Below are positions 1 through 7,549 of a DNA stretch of 54,545 nucleotides, one piece after another. The DNA is taken from assembly GCA_034429215.1 (NCBI GenBank), contig DAOUGI010000003.1:1-54545 (forward strand), given 5' to 3'. The position numbers and the translations under genes are program-made. The notes under the pieces are model-generated. The model was not told where the DNA came from. It worked only from the letters and a program-made list of their open reading frames with translations, and made no database searches. This DNA comes from JAFGOG01 sp034429215. GTDB taxonomy: Bacteria > Chloroflexota > Anaerolineae > JAAYZQ01. Positions within the stretch are counted from its first letter, which is position 1. Each line of letters begins with the position of its first letter.

Positions 1-88
1 CAGCCTGCTCGCCCAGCATCCGGCCCATGTGGTGCGGCGAGCCGCTTATTTCGAACAGCGGCACGCTTGGTAATTTGTAGGTCTTCAT
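1..88 (-). CDS. Peptidase C45 / acyl-CoA:6-APA acyltransferase-like protein, N-terminal fragment
   Basis: Only the first 29 codons are inside the window; the rest lies beyond base 1. The peptide begins MKTYKLPSVPLFEISGSPHH and continues with MGRMLGEQA. A short beta strand followed by G-S-P-x-x-M-G-x-x-x-G-E-Q is the usual opening of peptidase family C45 (acyl-coenzyme A:6-aminopenicillanate acyltransferase type Ntn hydrolases), where it precedes the self-cleavage cysteine. That cysteine is out of view. The start is well supported by an AGGAGGT ribosome-binding site seven bases upstream of the ATG. The gene is the last visible member of the minus-strand catabolic operon, 89 bases after the dehydratase. 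In this family the substrate is usually an acylated amine or amide, which would suit an amino-acid or amide catabolic operon, but that is inference. Confidence 0.6.
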   Translation of the reverse strand, partial: MKTYKLPSVPLFEISGSPHHMGRMLGEQA

Positions 89-114
89 GTGCACCTCCTG
101 ATAAAATAGCCTAA

Positions 115-147
115 CCACGAAGGACACAAAGGCAACAAAGGTCGTGG
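115..147. repeat. Short inverted repeat in the C45/dehydratase gap
   Basis: CCACGA (115-120) and TCGTGG (142-147) can pair around a 21-base loop that contains two similar ACAAAGG(C/T) steps. The CCACGAAGGACACAAAG string resembles short dispersed repeats seen in many environmental genomes. It could act as an mRNA hairpin between two operon genes. No function can be shown from one copy. Confidence 0.3.
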
Positions 148-177
148 CGACGCTTTTGTGACGCCCCGAGGGGCATG

Positions 178-1149
178 TCAATTCCTCATGATGACTTGCA
201 GCAGCGACAGGTCGACGTTGCCGCCGCTGATGACCACGGCGACGGCGCGGCCCGGCTGTTTCACGTGGCCGTAGAGCACGGCGGCGAGCGCCACCGCTCC
301 GCCGCCCTCTACGACCAGGCGTTCCTGCTCCAGGGCAAAAGCCATCGCCCCGGCAATCTCTTCCTCCGACACCAGCAGCGTCTCGTCCACATGGCGCCGG
401 ACCAGGCGGAAGGTGTAGCGGTTGTCCAGGCCGATCCCGCCGGCCAGGGCATCGGCCAGGGTGTCCTCCTCCGGCAGCTCGATCGGCCGGCCAGCGCGCA
501 GGCTGTGGACCATGACCGGGGCGCGGTCCATCGAAACGCCGATCACCCGGATGGCCGGGTTGGCCGCCTTCAGGGCGACGGCGATGCCCGAGATGAGGCC
601 GCCGCCCGACAGGGGGACGACGACGGCGTCCACCTGGGGCAGGTCCTCGATCAGCTCCAGGCCGATCGTGCCCTGCCCGGCGATGACCGCCGGGTCGTCG
701 AACGGATCGACCCGGACCAGCCCTCGCTCGGCCTGGAGGTGGAGCGAGCAGGCTTCGGCCTCGTCATAGCCCGCGCCGTGCACCACCAGCTCGGCGCCCA
801 GGCGCCGGATCGCCTCCATCTTGCCGGCCGGCACGCGCTCCGAAACGCAGATCACAGCCCAGATGCCGAGCTGCTGCGCGACATTGGCTACCGCCCGGCC
901 GTGGTTGCCGCTGGACACGGCGATCACGCCCCGCGACCGCTCCTCGGCGGTCAGGCTCAGCAGTTTGTTGGCCGCCCCTCGGATCTTGAACGATCCGGTC
1001 TGTTGCAGGTTCTCCAGCTTGAGATGGACGGCGGCGCCGGCGCGCTCCGACAGCCCGGCGGAGTGGAGCAGGGGAGTCCGGCGGATCAGGCCGGCGATCC
1101 GCTGCCCGGCCAGTTTTATGTCGTGCAGGGTTGGGTCGGGTGCTATCAC
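178..1149 (-). CDS. Threonine/serine ammonia-lyase-like PLP enzyme (fold type II)
   Basis: This 323-residue protein is a catabolic-type threonine dehydratase without the C-terminal ACT-like regulatory domain of biosynthetic IlvA. The PLP lysine lies in N-L-Q-Q-T-G-S-F-K-I-R-G-A (K55). The SGNHGRAVA loop around residue 95 and the GGGGLISGI-type glycine loop that holds the PLP phosphate are present. The family deaminates L-threonine to 2-oxobutyrate, L-serine to pyruvate, or 3-hydroxyaspartate to oxaloacetate; the sequence alone does not decide between them. It starts with GTG that overlaps the stop of the preceding aminotransferase by four bases (GTGA), so the two are probably translationally coupled. 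It belongs to the operon headed by the Lrp-type regulator and fits a role in amino-acid breakdown. A serine racemase activity is possible. Confidence 0.85.
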   Translation of the reverse strand: MIAPDPTLHDIKLAGQRIAGLIRRTPLLHSAGLSERAGAAVHLKLENLQQTGSFKIRGAANKLLSLTAEERSRGVIAVSSGNHGRAVANVAQQLGIWAVICVSERVPAGKMEAIRRLGAELVVHGAGYDEAEACSLHLQAERGLVRVDPFDDPAVIAGQGTIGLELIEDLPQVDAVVVPLSGGGLISGIAVALKAANPAIRVIGVSMDRAPVMVHSLRAGRPIELPEEDTLADALAGGIGLDNRYTFRLVRRHVDETLLVSEEEIAGAMAFALEQERLVVEGGGAVALAAVLYGHVKQPGRAVAVVISGGNVDLSLLQVIMRN

Positions 1150-2486
1150 TGACTATTCATTTCCTCCAAAATCGCCTGGCGGAGGGTTTGGACGATGGCG
1201 TCCAGCTCGGCCTCGGTCACGACGTAGGGCGGCGCGATCAGCAGGTGATCGCCGCGGACGACGTCGGCGCCGCCATGGCCGGGGTAAAAGAGCACGCCCA
1301 GGTCCATGGCCCGCGCGCAGACCCGGTCGGCGAAATGAGCGCCGGCCGGGAAGGGCTCCCTGGTCTGCCGGTCGGCGACAAACTCGACGGCCCACACCAT
1401 GCCGATGCCCCGCACGTCACCCACCGCCGGCAGGTCACCCAGGCTGTCGTGCAGCTTGTGGCCCAGCGCCGCGCCCAGCGCTGCCGACCTGGCGATCAGA
1501 TCGTGCGTTTCCAGATAGTCGATCGTCGCCAGCGCCGCCGCCGCGCCGACGGCGTGGTGGGAAAAGGTCCCGCCGTGGTTAAAGTTGCCGTGGGCGGTGC
1601 GGATCGTCTCGACGTCGGCGCCGCTTGCGGCGAGGATCGACAGCGGGAAATAGCCGCCGGCGGCGCCCTTGGCCATGACCATCAGGTCGGGCTTGACGCC
1701 AAACTGCTCCACAGCAAACCAGGTCCCGGTCCGGCCAAAGCCGGTCAGCACTTCGTCGGCGATGAGCAGCACGCCGTAGCGGTTGCAGATGTCGCGGATC
1801 AGCGGCCAGTAGCCGGCCGGCGGCACGATGGCGCCCAGCGTCGCCCCACCCACCGGCTCGCCGATAAAGGCGGCGACGCGGCCCGGCCCCTGGCGCAGAA
1901 TCTCGGCTTCGAGCCGGCGGGCGCAGGGCAGGCCGCAATCGGCGGGCGCCGCGCCAAAGGGACAGCGGTAGCAGTAGGGCGGCTCGACGTGGGGCGCGTC
2001 GCGGAACATGGGCGCGAACAGGGCGCGCATCGACGGCTTGCCCGACAGGGCCAGCGTGCCCAGCGTGGCGCCGTGGTACGAGCCCCAACGGGAGATGACC
2101 AGGTCACGGGCCGGCTCACCGCGGGCAACCTGGAGCTGGCGGGCGAACTTGACCGCCGCCTCCACCGCCTCGGCGCCGCCCGACAGGTAGTAAAAGCGCG
2201 GATCGGGCAGCGGCACCCGGGCGGCCAGCCGCCCGCTGTAAGCCTCCAGGGCGGCGGTGGTGAACCGCTCGCCGTGGACATAGGCTACCTGGGCCGCCTG
2301 GGCCGCCATCGCCTCGGCCACGGACCGGACGCCGTGGCCGATGTTGACCACCAGCGGGCCGCCGGAGGCGTCGAGGTAGCGGCGGCCGTCGGCGCCGTAC
2401 AGGGTGACGCCCTCGCCGCGCTCGATGACCGGGTAGGCGCGGGCCATGTTGCGGTAAAAGACGTGGCCTTCGGGATGTTGTGGCAT
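1146..2486 (-). CDS. Class III pyridoxal-phosphate aminotransferase
   Basis: A 446-residue fold-type I aminotransferase of class III (GabT / acetylornithine / DAPA aminotransferase group). The order of motifs is typical: SGGAEAVEAAVKFAR (PLP phosphate site), SYHGATLGTLALSG, LLIADEVLTGFGRTG (Asp that contacts the PLP ring nitrogen), and VMAKGAAGGYFPL with the Schiff-base lysine. The cysteine-rich loop C-Y-R-C-P-F-G after the HGAT motif is common in one subgroup of these enzymes. It would move an amino group from an omega- or alpha-amino acid to a 2-oxoacid. The start ATG is preceded by GGAGGG located within the end of the thiolase gene, three bases away. Exact substrate unknown. It is the second class III enzyme of the operon and is clearly not a recent duplicate of the first. 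Confidence 0.87.
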   Translation of the reverse strand: MPQHPEGHVFYRNMARAYPVIERGEGVTLYGADGRRYLDASGGPLVVNIGHGVRSVAEAMAAQAAQVAYVHGERFTTAALEAYSGRLAARVPLPDPRFYYLSGGAEAVEAAVKFARQLQVARGEPARDLVISRWGSYHGATLGTLALSGKPSMRALFAPMFRDAPHVEPPYCYRCPFGAAPADCGLPCARRLEAEILRQGPGRVAAFIGEPVGGATLGAIVPPAGYWPLIRDICNRYGVLLIADEVLTGFGRTGTWFAVEQFGVKPDLMVMAKGAAGGYFPLSILAASGADVETIRTAHGNFNHGGTFSHHAVGAAAALATIDYLETHDLIARSAALGAALGHKLHDSLGDLPAVGDVRGIGMVWAVEFVADRQTREPFPAGAHFADRVCARAMDLGVLFYPGHGGADVVRGDHLLIAPPYVVTEAELDAIVQTLRQAILEEMNSQ

Positions 2487-2489
2487 AGG

Positions 2490-3677
2490 TCAGGCCCTCC
2501 GGAAGAGGAGCGACATGCCCAGCCCGCCGCTGATGCACAGGGTGGCCAGGCCCAGCTCCTTGTCGTGGCGGTGCAGGGCATGGAGCAGGGTGACGACGAT
2601 GCGCGCTCCGCTGCAGCCGGTCGGATGGCCGAGGGCCACGGCGCCGCCGTGGACGTTGCGGCGGGCCGGGTCCCAGGCCAGCTCGCGCTCCACGGCCAGC
2701 ACCTGGACGGCAAAGGCCTCGTTCAGCTCGACCAGGTCCAGGTCGGCCAGGGCCAGGCCGGTGCGCTCCATCAGCTTGAGCGTGGCCGGCACCGGTCCGA
2801 GGCCCATCGCCTTCGGGTCCACGCCGGCGCCGGCGAATCCGGCCAGCCGGGCCAGCGGCCGCAGGCCGTCGGCATGGGCGCGCTCGGCGCTCATCAGGAC
2901 CAGGGCGGCGGCGCCGTCGGTGATGCCCGAGGCGTTGCCCGGGGTGACCGTGCCGTCGGACCGGAAGGCCGGCCTGAGCTTGGCCAGGCCCTCCAACGTG
3001 GTGTCGGCGCGGGGCCGCTCGTCGCGCTCGACGGCCAGCGGCCTGCCCTTGGCATCGGCGGCCTGGACCGGCACAACCTCGGCGTCAAACGCGCCGTCGT
3101 TCCAGGCGGCTATGGCTTTTTGGTGGCTGTCCATGGCGAACTCGTCCTGCGCCTGGCGGCTGATGCCGTAACGGCCGGCCAGCAGCTCGGCCGTCTCGCC
3201 CATCACCATCTCGGCCAGCGGGCAGAGGTAGCCGTCGCGGTACATGGCGTCGACCAGCGGGCTATTGCCCAGGCGATAGCCCCAGCGGGCCTGGAGCAGC
3301 AGGTAGGGGATCTGCGACATCTGCTCCACGCCGCCGGCCAGGACGACCTCGTTCTCGCCGGTCATGATCGACTGGGCGGCCAGGGTGATGGCCTTGGTCC
3401 CCGAACCGCAGGCCTTGTTGACGGTGTAGGCCGGCCGCTCCTGGGGTATCCCGGCCCGGACCAGGATCTGGCGGGCGACGTTGGGGCCGTTGCCGGCCTG
3501 CCGGGCGCAGCCAAAGACCGCCTCGTCGATCTGATCGGGGGCCAGGCCGGCGCGCCCGATCGCCTCGCGGGCCACGATCTCGCCCAGGGCCGCGGCCGAC
3601 AGGTCTTTCAGCCCGCCGCCAAAGTTGCCGATCGGGGTGCGCACCGCCGAGAGAACGACTACATCCGTTGCTTCCAT
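2490..3677 (-). CDS. Acetyl-CoA C-acyltransferase (thiolase)
   Basis: A complete 395-residue thiolase. The nucleophilic cysteine is in VNKACGSGTKAI (C90). Near the C terminus are the NVHGGAVALGHPTGCSGAR motif with the catalytic His and the second cysteine in LCISGGLG (the usual form is CIGGG; here the first Gly is Ser). Thiolases cleave a 3-oxoacyl-CoA with free CoA to give acetyl-CoA and a shorter acyl-CoA, or run the reverse condensation. It follows the two CoA-transferase subunit genes by nine bases. CoA-transferase plus thiolase is the usual last stage of 3-oxoacid degradation (as with atoDAB or pcaIJF), so here a 3-oxoacid is probably activated and cleaved. Start supported by GAGGTGA upstream of ATG. 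The substrate chain is not visible. Confidence 0.92.
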   Translation of the reverse strand: MEATDVVVLSAVRTPIGNFGGGLKDLSAAALGEIVAREAIGRAGLAPDQIDEAVFGCARQAGNGPNVARQILVRAGIPQERPAYTVNKACGSGTKAITLAAQSIMTGENEVVLAGGVEQMSQIPYLLLQARWGYRLGNSPLVDAMYRDGYLCPLAEMVMGETAELLAGRYGISRQAQDEFAMDSHQKAIAAWNDGAFDAEVVPVQAADAKGRPLAVERDERPRADTTLEGLAKLRPAFRSDGTVTPGNASGITDGAAALVLMSAERAHADGLRPLARLAGFAGAGVDPKAMGLGPVPATLKLMERTGLALADLDLVELNEAFAVQVLAVERELAWDPARRNVHGGAVALGHPTGCSGARIVVTLLHALHRHDKELGLATLCISGGLGMSLLFRRA

Positions 3678-3686
3678 TATGTCACC

Positions 3687-4448
3687 TCACGCATAGATCC
3701 CGTGCGGATCCAGATCCTCGCGGATGATCCGCAGCTCGTCCGCCGTCGGCGGCTCGGTTGTGTTGAGATCGGGCGCTACCTTCAACGGCCAGCTTACCTC
3801 GGCCTGGACCTGATCGACCGTCGCGCCAGGGTGGACCGAGGCGAGGGTCATCTCGCCCGATTCCCGGTCAAAGCGGAAGACGGCCATGTCGGTGACGACC
3901 AGTTGTGGCCCCGAGCCGGGCATGCCCAGCGCCGCCCGCTCGCCCGGCCGGCCGGCCAGGTGGCCGGCGCTGGTGACAAAGTCGGGCCGCTCGACAAAGG
4001 CCCGCTTTTTGAGGCGAACGATGAAAAAGAGCTCGCCGGCGTGGATGGCGATCTCGCACGCCCCGCCGCTGCCGGGCAGGCGGACCTTGGGCCGGTGATA
4101 GTCGCCGATGACGGTGCTGTTGACGTTGCCAAAACGGTCGATCTGGGCCGCGCCCAGAAAGGCGACCTCGATGCGCCCGCCCTGGAGATAGTTCATGAAC
4201 AGGTCGGCCATGGAGCAGACCGAGGTCGCGCCGCTGATCAGGGTCGGATCGCCGATCGACAGGGGCAGGCGGGCCGGGCGCGCGCCAAACACGCCCGACT
4301 CGTAGACCAGCTCCAGGTCGGGGGCCACGGTGCGCCGGGCCAGGTTGCAGGCGATATTTGGCAGGCCGACGCCGACAAAGACAACCCGCTTGCCGGCCAG
4401 GGCTCTTGCCGAAGAGACTATCATCATTTCAGATGGCGTGTAATTCAT
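3687..4448 (-). CDS. CoA-transferase subunit B (glutaconate/3-oxoacid CoA-transferase type)
   Basis: Beta subunit of a two-subunit family I CoA-transferase, 253 residues. The start chosen is the ATG of MNYTPSEMMIVSSAR, which has AAAGGAG five bases upstream; the frame stays open further upstream but that stretch is repeat and noncoding sequence. The sequence GVGLPNIACNLARR followed by LELVYESGVFG matches the position of the catalytic glutamate of glutaconate CoA-transferase B subunits (E50 here), which forms the glutamyl-CoA thioester. It pairs with the A subunit encoded 71 bases upstream. The gap between the two holds a strong hairpin repeat. The complex would move CoA from acetyl- or succinyl-CoA to a carboxylate that the neighbouring thiolase then cleaves. 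The physiological acceptor is unknown. Confidence 0.88.
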   Translation of the reverse strand: MNYTPSEMMIVSSARALAGKRVVFVGVGLPNIACNLARRTVAPDLELVYESGVFGARPARLPLSIGDPTLISGATSVCSMADLFMNYLQGGRIEVAFLGAAQIDRFGNVNSTVIGDYHRPKVRLPGSGGACEIAIHAGELFFIVRLKKRAFVERPDFVTSAGHLAGRPGERAALGMPGSGPQLVVTDMAVFRFDRESGEMTLASVHPGATVDQVQAEVSWPLKVAPDLNTTEPPTADELRIIREDLDPHGIYA

Positions 4449-4470
4449 AGGAACTCCTTTAAACCACAAA

Positions 4471-4510
4471 TCCCCCTCACCCCAACCCTCTCCCCCGTGG
4501 GGAGAGGGGG
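4471..4510. repeat. CCCTC hairpin repeat, copy 1 (between CoA-transferase genes)
   Basis: CCCTCACCCCAACCCTCTCCCC is followed by the complementary GGGGAGAGGG. The hairpin CCCTCTCCCC (4486-4495), loop CGT, GGGGAGAGGG (4499-4508) has a ten-base-pair stem. A second copy lies at 5446-5489. Because it is inside an operon it is more likely an mRNA structure or dispersed repeat than a full terminator; there is no T-run. Confidence 0.8.
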
Positions 4511-4519
4511 CAGGAGTGG

Positions 4520-5440
4520 TTAGCCATAAACTCCATAATTGACGGGCTCTGACAGGGCCTGACCAGGGGCAAGGCGGGTCCAGATGTCGGGCTCGCGCGA
4601 TTGCAGCTTGGTCAGGTAGCCTTGCCAGCCGTCTACCCCGTACACCCACTCGTCGAGCCAGGCGCGGGCCGCCGTCTCGTCCTGCGACAGGCGGTCCCAC
4701 TCCAGGTAGAACTGGTTGTCGCGGTCGTAGTAGCCCTGCACGTAGGAGGGGTGCGCGCCGTAGGGCTGGTGGACCACGGCGTCGACCACCAGGCCGGGGA
4801 TCACGGTGCGGTTGGGATCGCTGCGGATGACCGCCTCGTCGACGATCTCTTCGACGACGACGATCACCCGCCGGGCGGCAAAGGCCGCCTCCTTTTGCAC
4901 CCCCAGCAGGCCCCATATCTGGGTGTTGCCGGCCGCGTCGGCCCGCTGAGCGTGGACAATCGCCACGTCGGGGTTGAGCGGCGGCACGACGGCGACCCGG
5001 CCGTCGCCGTAGGGGCTGTCCACGAAGCGGATTCTTGGGTTGGCCGCGGGCAGGTCGGCGCCCAGGTAGCTGCGCAGCGGGAAGAAGGGCAGCCGGGCCG
5101 CGCCGGCTGTGTAGCGGCCGACCATGCCAAAGTGCGAGTATTCTTCGATCTCGAGCGGCCCGGGGATCGCCTTTTCCACGGCGCGGCGGATGCAGTGCAA
5201 CGCGCCGACACCGGGGTTGCCCAGGTAGCTAAAGACCAGCTTGCGGGCGCAGCCGGCGGCGATCATCTGGTCGTAGATCAGGTCGGGCGTCATCCGGCAC
5301 AGGGTCAGGTCGCGCCGGCCCTGGCGGATGATCTCGTGCGCCGCCGAGAAGCAGATAAAGGCGGTAAAGCCCTCGATGGCCACTGTGTCGCCGTCGTGGA
5401 CGTGGGCGGCGATGGCGTCGCGCATCTTCATTAGGGTCAT
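4520..5440 (-). CDS. CoA-transferase subunit A (glutaconate/3-oxoacid CoA-transferase type)
   Basis: Alpha subunit of a family I CoA-transferase, 306 residues, close to the length of glutaconate CoA-transferase A. The N terminus has the DGDTVAIEGFTAF glycine-containing segment near residue 20, a family CoA/oxyanion element. The middle contains GNPGVGALHCIRRAVEKAIPG and EEYSHFGMVGRY, both typical. It precedes the B subunit and thiolase. The first of three possible starts (M1, M4, M6) was kept because GGGGTGAGGG stands just upstream; that purine stretch belongs to the CCCTC hairpin repeat copy 2, so the repeat appears to supply the ribosome-binding site. Activity and acceptor cannot be read from the sequence. 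Likely partner complex: A2B2 or A4B4 as in the family. Confidence 0.88.
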   Translation of the reverse strand: MTLMKMRDAIAAHVHDGDTVAIEGFTAFICFSAAHEIIRQGRRDLTLCRMTPDLIYDQMIAAGCARKLVFSYLGNPGVGALHCIRRAVEKAIPGPLEIEEYSHFGMVGRYTAGAARLPFFPLRSYLGADLPAANPRIRFVDSPYGDGRVAVVPPLNPDVAIVHAQRADAAGNTQIWGLLGVQKEAAFAARRVIVVVEEIVDEAVIRSDPNRTVIPGLVVDAVVHQPYGAHPSYVQGYYDRDNQFYLEWDRLSQDETAARAWLDEWVYGVDGWQGYLTKLQSREPDIWTRLAPGQALSEPVNYGVYG

Positions 5441-5445
5441 GGCAC

Positions 5446-5489
5446 CCTCACCCCAGCCCTCACCCCAACCCTCTCCCAGAGGGAGAGGG
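5446..5489. repeat. CCCTC hairpin repeat, copy 2 (aminotransferase/CoA-transferase junction)
   Basis: Contains CCCTCACCCCA, then CCCTCACCCCAACCCTCTCCC, then AGA and GGGAGAGGG. The stem CCCTCTCCC (5469-5477) with GGGAGAGGG (5481-5489) has nine base pairs. The repeat runs into the aminotransferase reading frame, encoding its last residues PTPSPSGRGLG, and supplies the purine-rich stretch before the CoA-transferase A start. It matches copy 1 at 4471-4510 closely. Confidence 0.8.
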
Positions 5490-6842
5490 AGTGGGAATGG
5501 CGCGGTGGTTTTCGACCACGTCCAGCGCGTCGATAAAGATGCCGAGCGCGGTGTCGGCCTGGTCCTGGGTGATGATCAGCGGCGGCGAGAAGCGGATGCT
5601 GTTGGGGCCACAGGGCAGCAGGATCAGGCCTCGCTTGAAGCATTCCAGCACGATCTGGTCCCGCTCCTTCACCGCCTTGGCCTTGGTCTGCTTGTCCTGC
5701 ACCATCTCCACGCCGATCATCAGCCCCAGCCCGCGCACGTCGCCGATCAGGTGGCTTTCTTCGGCCAGCGACCGCAGCTGCTCCATGAGCCGGCCGCCCA
5801 CGCGGGTCGCGTTGTCCAGCAGTCCTTCTTCCTCAATGACGTCCAGGGTGGCTTCGGCGGCGGCGCAGCAGACCGGGTTGCCGCCAAAGGTGCTGCCATG
5901 TGCGCCCGACGGCCAGGTCATCACGTCCTTGCGGGCGATCATGGCCGACAGGGGCATGCCCGAGGCCAGCGCTTTGGCCAGGCAGACAATGTCTGGCTCC
6001 ACGCCCCAATGCTCGACGGCAAGCATCTTGCCGGTGCGGCCCATGCCCGATTGGACCTCGTCGGCGACCAGGAGGATGCCGTATTTGTCGCACAGCGCGC
6101 GAAGCCTGGGCAGCCAGCCCGGCGGGGGAACGATATAGCCCCCCTCGCCCTGCACCGGCTCGACAAAGATGGCAGCCACCTCTTCAGGCGCCATCGACCG
6201 GGCGAACAACCCCTCCTCGATATACTCCAGGCAAGCCAGGTTGCAGGCCGGATAGCTCAGGTTGTAGTGGCAGCGGTAGCAATAGGCGTAGGGTACGTGG
6301 GTGATGCCCGCCACCAGCGGCCGGAAATCCTTTTGGTACTTGGCGCTGCTGGCCGTCAGCGACACGGCGCCCATCGTCCGGCCGTGGAACGCGCCGAAAA
6401 AGGCAAGGACCTGTGACCGGCCGGTGTGGTAGCGGGACAGCTTGAGGGCCGCCTCCACCGCTTCGGCGCCTGAATTGCCCAAGAACACCTTCTTGGGCGA
6501 GCTGCCGGGCACCAGCGGGGCCAGGCGCTCGGCCAGGGCCAGGTAGCGCGTGTCGTAAAAGTCGGCGCCGCAGATGTGGATCAACTGGCCGGCCTGCTCC
6601 TGGATGGCCTTGACCACCCGCGGGTGGCAGTGTCCGGTGGCGCAGACGGCGATGCCGGCGGCGCAATCCAGGAACCGGTTGCCGTCAACGTCTTCGACGG
6701 TCATGCCCGAGGCCCGCCGGACGGCCAGTGGGTAGGCGTGGGGCAGCGAGGGGGTCAGCGCTCGCGTGCTGCGGGCAACGACCGAGCGGGCCTTGGGCCC
6801 GGGCACCGGTGTGGCCAGGGTTGGAATCTTGAATTCGTCCAT
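5460..6842 (-). CDS. Class III aminotransferase / amino-acid racemase family protein
   Basis: 460 residues, fold-type I PLP enzyme. Motifs in order: GIAVCATGHCHPRVV, GNSGAEAVEAALKLSR, FFGAFHGRTMGAVSLTAS, the loop YCYRCHYNLSYPACNLAC, FVEPVQGEGGYIVPP, LLVADEVQSGMGRTGK and the lysine of CLAKALASGMP. The start MDEFKIP has AAGGAG nine bases upstream; an upstream in-frame extension lies in the regulator gene and is rejected. Annotated relatives are called 4-aminobutyrate or acetylornithine aminotransferases, but archaeal members with the same cysteine-rich loop have been shown to be amino-acid racemases, so either activity is possible. It lies 14 bases after the Lrp-type regulator and is probably its main target. 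The last eleven residues come from a repeat element, suggesting that the original stop was lost when the repeat inserted. Confidence 0.87.
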   Translation of the reverse strand: MDEFKIPTLATPVPGPKARSVVARSTRALTPSLPHAYPLAVRRASGMTVEDVDGNRFLDCAAGIAVCATGHCHPRVVKAIQEQAGQLIHICGADFYDTRYLALAERLAPLVPGSSPKKVFLGNSGAEAVEAALKLSRYHTGRSQVLAFFGAFHGRTMGAVSLTASSAKYQKDFRPLVAGITHVPYAYCYRCHYNLSYPACNLACLEYIEEGLFARSMAPEEVAAIFVEPVQGEGGYIVPPPGWLPRLRALCDKYGILLVADEVQSGMGRTGKMLAVEHWGVEPDIVCLAKALASGMPLSAMIARKDVMTWPSGAHGSTFGGNPVCCAAAEATLDVIEEEGLLDNATRVGGRLMEQLRSLAEESHLIGDVRGLGLMIGVEMVQDKQTKAKAVKERDQIVLECFKRGLILLPCGPNSIRFSPPLIITQDQADTALGIFIDALDVVENHRAIPTPSPSGRGLG

Positions 6843-6856
6843 GCTATTCTCCTTCT

Positions 6857-7348
6857 TTACAGCTCCAATGTAGGCGACCAGCGATAGGTCAGCTTGTAAC
6901 TGCGGGCGATCATCAGCGTTTCGGTCGTGCGGACACCTGGGATCTGATAGATCCGCTGGGTGATCAGCTCGGCCAGGTGGGGCAGGTCGCGGCAAAATAC
7001 CTCGACGATCAGGTCGAACGATCCGAGGGTCATGACCACATAACTCACTTCAGGCAGCCCGGCGACCGTCTGGGCGATCTGTTCGGCGAGGTTGGGCTCG
7101 ACCGAGATGCCGATGAGGGCCGGCGCCTGGAAGCCCATGGCGTAGGGATCGACGATGCCGACGGTGCGGACGATGCCCATCTCGACCAGGTGGCGGTAGC
7201 GGTCGCGGATCGTCGTCTCGGACACACCTGCCTGCCTGGCAATCTGGGTAAACGGCGTGCGCCCATCTTGCTGCAAGGTCTGCAAGATGAGGCGATCCAG
7301 CTCGTTTATCAACCCTTTGGAGGGCTGTGGTTCGGGCGCCATATGCAT
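6857..7348 (-). CDS. Lrp/AsnC-family transcriptional regulator
   Basis: 163 residues: an N-terminal winged helix-turn-helix (LNELDRLILQTLQQDGR at about 14-30, then FTQIARQAGVSETTIRDRY, the recognition helix) and a C-terminal RAM ligand-binding domain (FDLIVEVFCRD, then TETLMIARSYK). Lrp/AsnC proteins bind an amino acid and act as dimers or octamers. It heads the amino-acid catabolic operon and faces the divergent M20 peptidase promoter, so it probably controls both sides. The first ATG has GAAGGGAT upstream; a second ATG two codons in is an alternative start. The effector amino acid is not predictable. Length and domain order are ordinary for the family. Confidence 0.9.
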   Translation of the reverse strand: MHMAPEPQPSKGLINELDRLILQTLQQDGRTPFTQIARQAGVSETTIRDRYRHLVEMGIVRTVGIVDPYAMGFQAPALIGISVEPNLAEQIAQTVAGLPEVSYVVMTLGSFDLIVEVFCRDLPHLAELITQRIYQIPGVRTTETLMIARSYKLTYRWSPTLEL

Positions 7349-7397
7349 CTACCAATCCCTTCGCATTGATTAGTTTGAATTTCGGTTTGTAGGGTCT

Positions 7398-7426
7398 ATT
7401 ATAGCACAGATTTCGAGCTTTGGCAA
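7398..7426 (-). promoter_or_regulatory. Promoter for the Lrp-aminotransferase-CoA transferase operon
   Basis: On the minus strand TTGCCA (7421-7426) is followed after exactly 17 bases by TATAAT (7398-7403), a near-consensus sigma70-type promoter. The leader to the regulator start is about 43 bases. Confidence 0.8.
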
Positions 7427-7486
7427 GCCCCTAGATTTGGAAATCGGGCAGAGGGCGAGGAGAGGGAGAGAGGGTGGGAGAGGGGG

Positions 7487-7515
7487 TTGACAATCTGGTG
7501 GACTTGGCCTATGAT
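7487..7515 (+). promoter_or_regulatory. Promoter for the M20 peptidase - amidohydrolase genes
   Basis: TTGACA (7487-7492), 17 bases, TATGAT (7510-7515). Transcription would start near 7522, about 28 bases before the peptidase start. It stands 60 bases from the divergent Lrp promoter, a common arrangement for Lrp-family autoregulation. The purine-rich block at 7451-7486 resembles a decayed copy of the CCCTC repeat on the other strand. Confidence 0.8.
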
Positions 7516-7549
7516 CCGGGTGGATGATTCTTGACCCGGGGGGTGTGAG

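Noticed and set aside
163..174. GCCCCGAGGGGC as terminator of the dehydratase gene
   Set aside because: Too small a loop, no T-run, and the operon continues into the C45 gene.
1131..4523. Plus-strand open frame of 1130 codons opposite the aminotransferase, thiolase and CoA-transferase genes
   Set aside because: It is antisense to four well-recognised genes, has no family features and shows the His/Gly/Arg-rich bias of GC-rich shadow frames.
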